A stretch of DNA of 7,656 nt. Source: JANLIQ01 sp964358205 (GTDB lineage Bacteria; Patescibacteriota; UBA1384; 2-12-FULL-50-11). The position numbers and the translations under genes are program-made. Location of the stretch: assembly GCA_964358205.1 (NCBI GenBank), contig CAYHNZ010000039.1, positions 1 to 7,656 on the forward strand, given 5' to 3'. Below, one piece after another: positions 4,590 to 7,656 of the stretch (positions are counted from its first letter, which is position 1; each line of letters opens with the position of its first letter). The notes beneath the pieces were generated by a model. The model was not told the DNA's origin and did no database searches. It worked only from the letters and a program-made list of their open reading frames with translations.

Positions 4590-6262
4590 TTCGCCATCCA
4601 TTCGGCTATCTCACCGAAGGTTGGGGCGGCCGAAGACTCGGCAAAGTTAACGGTTTTTGGATTATCCAGGCGAACGACCATCACAAATTTCGGGTCGTCA
4701 ATCGGAAACATTCCAGCAAAAGTACCAATCGTTCGGTCGGGATAGTAACCGCCTCCAGGATCGGGAATTTGAGCCGTACCAGTTTTGCCACCAACCCGTA
4801 CACTGGCAACTTTAGCCCGTTTACCGTGGCCGTTAAGCACCACGCCCTCGAGCATTAACTGGACTTGTTTGGCCGTCTCCGATTTAATCACCTGACCGCG
4901 ACTAGGGTAATCGATCGGGGTGGCCTTATCGCCAATCAGCGTCTTTTCCGCAAGATGAGGGGTAACGAGACTGCCACCGTTCGCGACAACCGAATAAGCG
5001 GTCGCTAGTTGGACTAAGTTAACCGATATGCCCTGACCAAAGGCGGCCGTCGAACGCAGAAGATCGTTCCATTCTTTTTCTTCTTGCAAGCTACCCGCCG
5101 ATTCGCCGATTAAGTCCACGCCGGACTTGGTGCCAAAGCCAAATTTGACGTAATACTCTCGCTGGGTCTTAGCGCCCACTAGGCTGGAAATCCAAGTCAT
5201 AGCGACGTTGTCCGAATTCTCTAAAACCTGGCCCATATTCTCTTTGCCGTAAACTTTGCCTTCAGCGTTAGTGATCGTTTTAGCTAAAACAGTGACGCTC
5301 CGACCAAAGACATTGGTTGTCTCTGGCGTCACCTTGCCAGAGTCCAGAGCCACGGCCATCATAATCGGCTTCATCGCGCTCCCCGGCTCGTAAGCGTTAC
5401 TAGCCGCCGGTGCCAAAAATTTATATTGCTCATCGCCCGGTAATTTGGAAAAATTATTTGGATCGAAGGATGGCGAGCCAGCCAGAGCTAAAATAGCCCC
5501 CGTTTTAGGATCCATAACAATTATCGAACCGCTGTCGGCTTTATACTTATCGATCGAATCTTTTAATTTTGTTTCGACGACAAATTGCAGGTTGTAGTCA
5601 ATTGACAAAACTAAATCTTGGCCCGGTAGAGGATCTTTATTTCCGAGAATATTTATTAATCGGCCCAGTGAATCTTGTTTGCTTTTCTGCGATCCCGCCG
5701 TTCCCCTAAGAACGGTATCGTAAAACGCCTCTGTCCCATATTTTCCCTCTCCGTCGGCACCGACAAAACCCAATAGTTGGGCGCCAATCGCCTCCCCTTC
5801 CGGGTAAGATCGGATAATCTGTGGCCGAAGCGAGGCGCCACGGTAGCCTTGGCTTTCAATTTTTGCCGCCTCATCGGCTGTTAAATCCTTGGCGAGAATG
5901 GCGTAGGCTTTTTCATTGCTAATGGCTGTGAGGATTTCGGCCGCGGGCAATTTGGGGTAGTCCTGGTGAAGTGCATCAGCAAACTTCTGCTTATTCTTTA
6001 TCAAATTTGGCGAAGCCTCTAAAACATATCGCCACTCGCTAACAGCCAAACCGGTTAGTGATTTATTATTGTCTTTAACAAAGATCCGTCCTCGTTGGGC
6101 GGGAATAATTGAGCTATTCGTCGATTGAGCGTCGGATGCCCGAGCGTACTGCAGGTGTTCGAGAATTTGCTTTTGGAATAAGCTAAAAACCATAATACCG
6201 CCCAAGAAAAAAAGACCAAAAAAGAGAACGCCAACCCGTTCAATTTTTCCAATCCGGTCCAT
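4571..6262 (-). CDS. ftsI: Class B penicillin-binding protein, septal transpeptidase (FtsI/PBP3 type)
   Basis: DD-transpeptidase that cross-links peptidoglycan at the division site. It is anchored by one N-terminal membrane segment (residues about 10-30), with the rest outside the membrane. The dimerisation/pedestal domain starts with AQRGRIFVKDN at 55-65. The transpeptidase domain spans about 240-555. The three active-site motifs are intact: SxxK as S295-A-M-K298 in YEPGSAMKP, SxN as S350-D-N352 in LENSDNVA, and KTG as K493-T-G495 in VGGKTGTAQ. It has 563 residues and no PASTA domain. The start ATG at 6262 lies only 2 bases after the stop of the ftsL-like gene, so translational coupling is likely; no strong ribosome binding site is present. 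The ftsI assignment over other class B PBPs rests on position in the dcw cluster. Stop is TGA, inside a hairpin. Confidence 0.93.
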   Translation of the reverse strand: MDRIGKIERVGVLFFGLFFLGGIMVFSLFQKQILEHLQYARASDAQSTNSSIIPAQRGRIFVKDNNKSLTGLAVSEWRYVLEASPNLIKNKQKFADALHQDYPKLPAAEILTAISNEKAYAILAKDLTADEAAKIESQGYRGASLRPQIIRSYPEGEAIGAQLLGFVGADGEGKYGTEAFYDTVLRGTAGSQKSKQDSLGRLINILGNKDPLPGQDLVLSIDYNLQFVVETKLKDSIDKYKADSGSIIVMDPKTGAILALAGSPSFDPNNFSKLPGDEQYKFLAPAASNAYEPGSAMKPIMMAVALDSGKVTPETTNVFGRSVTVLAKTITNAEGKVYGKENMGQVLENSDNVAMTWISSLVGAKTQREYYVKFGFGTKSGVDLIGESAGSLQEEKEWNDLLRSTAAFGQGISVNLVQLATAYSVVANGGSLVTPHLAEKTLIGDKATPIDYPSRGQVIKSETAKQVQLMLEGVVLNGHGKRAKVASVRVGGKTGTAQIPDPGGGYYPDRTIGTFAGMFPIDDPKFVMVVRLDNPKTVNFAESSAAPTFGEIAEWMANYYQLR

Positions 6263-6264
6263 AG

Positions 6265-6597
6265 TTATTCGGCTGTCACGGTAACAATTGGCTCCGGATT
6301 ACCGATCGGCACCAAACCTTGAGTCAGTGCGGCCTGATTTAAGTTTTGGAGAGACTTGAGACGACTGGATTGAACTTCCAGCGTTGTTAACTCCTGTTGC
6401 TGATCCTGATTAAGTGTTTCCTGCTTATTAAGCTCAACTGATGTTTGCGCTCCTTGAGTCGATTGAACGAGAAACAACAACGAAAAGACGCCGAGCAATA
6501 AGAGCACTAGGTAGCGAGCCGTTGTCGGTCCAACGCTAAAAATACTGCCCGTTTTGTAGACTTGCTTGCGGTAAATTCTGTTTCGTTGTAAATGCAT
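6265..6597 (-). CDS. ftsL: FtsL-like septum protein, single membrane segment plus coiled coil
   Basis: Small bitopic divisome protein expected to bind FtsB/FtsQ and support the septal synthase. The 110 residues have a basic cytoplasmic N-terminus (1-27, rich in R and K), one membrane segment (about 29-45, LVLLLLGVFSLLFLV region), and a Gln/Leu-rich extracytoplasmic stretch (about 52-88) with coiled-coil spacing. The tail (89-110) contains Pro and Gly. This matches FtsL in topology and size. FtsL diverges quickly, so the name rests mainly on topology and on lying between rsmH and ftsI. The start ATG at 6597 is preceded by AAGGGGG (6607-6601) three bases upstream, a somewhat close and G-rich ribosome binding site. 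A FtsB/DivIC-type protein is the alternative. Confidence 0.8.
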   Translation of the reverse strand: MHLQRNRIYRKQVYKTGSIFSVGPTTARYLVLLLLGVFSLLFLVQSTQGAQTSVELNKQETLNQDQQQELTTLEVQSSRLKSLQNLNQAALTQGLVPIGNPEPIVTVTAE

Positions 6598-6620
6598 AAA
6601 CCCCCTTTTGATAAAATTTT

Positions 6621-6721
6621 AAATTCGAAATCCCAAATCCGAAACAAATCCCAAATTCAAAATACAAATGTTTAAAACTTTTAATATTTGAAAATTATTA
6701 TTTGTTTCGAGTTTCGAATTT
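6621..6721. repeat. AT-rich imperfect inverted repeat between rsmH and ftsL
   Basis: AAATTCGAAA (6621-6630) is the exact reverse complement of 6712-6721, and CGAAACAAAT (6640-6649) that of 6700-6709. Between them are degenerate runs of CAAAT/TTTG units. The two arms could fold into a hairpin of about 100 bases. A small hairpin GCAC-TTC-GTGC (6723-6733) follows next to the rsmH stop. There is no coding potential. It looks like a short intergenic repeat element; whether it is mobile cannot be seen here. Confidence 0.65.
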
Positions 6722-6734
6722 CGCACTTCGTGCT

Positions 6735-7577
6735 TCATCTCTTCTTTCCAGCTCGTAATTTGGCGCTGCGAGCTCGCGGGTTGTTAAGGATCTCGTTGTC
6801 AGTGGCGATAATTGGTTTCTTAGTTATTATCTCCAGGTGGTTGCGGACGAACTCTTTAACGATTCTGTCTTCAAGCGAATGAAAGCTGATTACGGCCAAA
6901 ACCCCATCTGGCTTCAAGCAGTTGGTAACTGCCGTCAGTCCTTGCGATAGTCGAGTCAGTTCATCATTGACAGCAATTCGCAAGGCTTGAAAAATTTTTG
7001 ACAGTACTTTGGGTTGGGTGGTGCCGATAACACCGATCAAATCGAAAGTTGTTCGAATGGGTTCTTGACGGCGTCGAGCGACAATCTTCCGTGCTAACTG
7101 TCCCCCGTGACGGTCTTCGCCGTAATCCCGAAAGATTCTTTCCAACAGCTGTGGAGTCGTCTGGCTTAAGAGTTGTGAAGCGGTCTGACCTTGACGAGCA
7201 TCAAAGCGCATATCGAGCGGTTCGTTACGAGCGTAGCTAAAGCCCCGACCCGATTCCTCTAACTGGTCGGACGATAGCCCGAGATCGAGGAGTACCCCAT
7301 CAAACAACAGCTCCAGCTTTTCAGCTTGGTCGTAGCGAAGCACTTCAAAGCTAAACCGCCGGCCGTATCTCTCCGCCAATGGCTTTGCAAATTGCTTTAC
7401 TTCAGCATCACGATCGATTGCCACCATCTTGCCTCGTGGGGCAGAAGCATCGAGCAGTGCCTGGGCGTGGCCACCACCTCCGAAAGTCCCGTCAAGATAT
7501 ATTCCTCCAGATTTTGGCTGGATTAATTCTAAAACTTCGGCCGTTAAGACGCTCCGATGTCGTGATACCTGTGTCAT
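6735..7577 (-). CDS. rsmH: 16S rRNA (cytosine-1402-N4)-methyltransferase RsmH (MraW)
   Basis: S-adenosylmethionine-dependent methyltransferase that modifies C1402 in the ribosomal decoding centre. The 280 residues are complete though slightly shorter than the usual ~310. Landmarks: HRSVLTAEVL at 7-16, the SAM-binding loop LDGTFGGGGHA at 28-38, AIDRD at 53-57, LLDLGLSSDQL at 96-106, GRGFSYARNEPLDMRFD at 110-126, FQALRIAVNDEL at 196-207 (typical FQALRI-N-EL), VISFHSLEDRIVK at 229-241, and NPRARSAKLRA at 266-276. The ATG at 7577 places HRSVL at the normal distance from the N-terminus; no clear Shine-Dalgarno precedes it. It is the first complete gene of the visible dcw series, where mraZ would usually lie just upstream. 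The stop TGA is followed by the AT-rich repeat spacer. Confidence 0.97.
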   Translation of the reverse strand: MTQVSRHRSVLTAEVLELIQPKSGGIYLDGTFGGGGHAQALLDASAPRGKMVAIDRDAEVKQFAKPLAERYGRRFSFEVLRYDQAEKLELLFDGVLLDLGLSSDQLEESGRGFSYARNEPLDMRFDARQGQTASQLLSQTTPQLLERIFRDYGEDRHGGQLARKIVARRRQEPIRTTFDLIGVIGTTQPKVLSKIFQALRIAVNDELTRLSQGLTAVTNCLKPDGVLAVISFHSLEDRIVKEFVRNHLEIITKKPIIATDNEILNNPRARSAKLRAGKKR

Positions 7578-7656
7578 GCTATGTTTATGTGCATTGATTA
7601 ATTGGCCAGATGGCAGGGGGCTGAAAATCAGTCGTATCTGCCGGGGATAATGTCCT
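7578..7656. other. Leader upstream of rsmH, no gene assigned
   Basis: The 79 bases before rsmH hold no recognisable promoter or mraZ end. Two minus-strand frames are open across much of it, but neither translation resembles a known MraZ C-terminus. A small dyad CTGA-AAA-TCAG is present near 7621-7631. The region is too short to decide whether mraZ ends just outside the window. Confidence 0.3.

Overview
The window is a stretch of a bacterial dcw (division and cell wall) cluster, transcribed from the minus strand. Reading right to left the order is rsmH, an ftsL-like gene, a class B penicillin-binding protein (ftsI type), a shortened murF, mraY and murD; murD runs off the left edge. The stop codons seen (TGA, TAG, TAA) fit the standard bacterial code. 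The compact genes, the reduced murF, the absence of murE between ftsI and murF, Mur ligase motifs such as GTKGKGTT and EYGADHPGD, and AT-rich intergenic repeats suggest a member of the Candidate Phyla Radiation (Patescibacteria). That placement is an inference from gene style only.

Layout. 7578-7656 is a short leader upstream of rsmH. rsmH (6735-7577) is followed by an AT-rich inverted-repeat spacer. Then come ftsL (6265-6597) and ftsI (4571-6262), only 2 bases apart. A 209-base spacer (4356-4564) with several palindromes separates ftsI from murF (3288-4355). A 112-base spacer with one hairpin separates murF from mraY (2153-3175). The usual mraY-murD junction is split by about 1 kb holding a plus-strand orphan gene (1441-1911) with its own promoter, ribosome binding site and terminator. 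That gene is flanked on both sides by long, inverted, highly structured repeats (1187-1383 and 1956-2133). murD occupies 1-1157.

How the genes work together. MurD and MurF are cytoplasmic ligases that build UDP-MurNAc-pentapeptide. MraY moves the phospho-MurNAc-pentapeptide onto undecaprenyl phosphate to give lipid I. The PBP cross-links septal peptidoglycan, the FtsL-like protein is a divisome scaffold, and RsmH methylates 16S rRNA. The orphan gene has no recognisable link to the pathway and looks like an insertion.

The most interesting signal is the pair of flanking repeats. They share the same order of hairpins. Unpaired segments are nearly identical (a 12-nt loop, CGAGCCATG, CAGCGAGT, GTAGCGTGCGGGG), while the stems differ by compensatory changes. 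This is what is expected of a structured RNA or single-stranded DNA element family, and it may mark a small mobile or insulated cassette.
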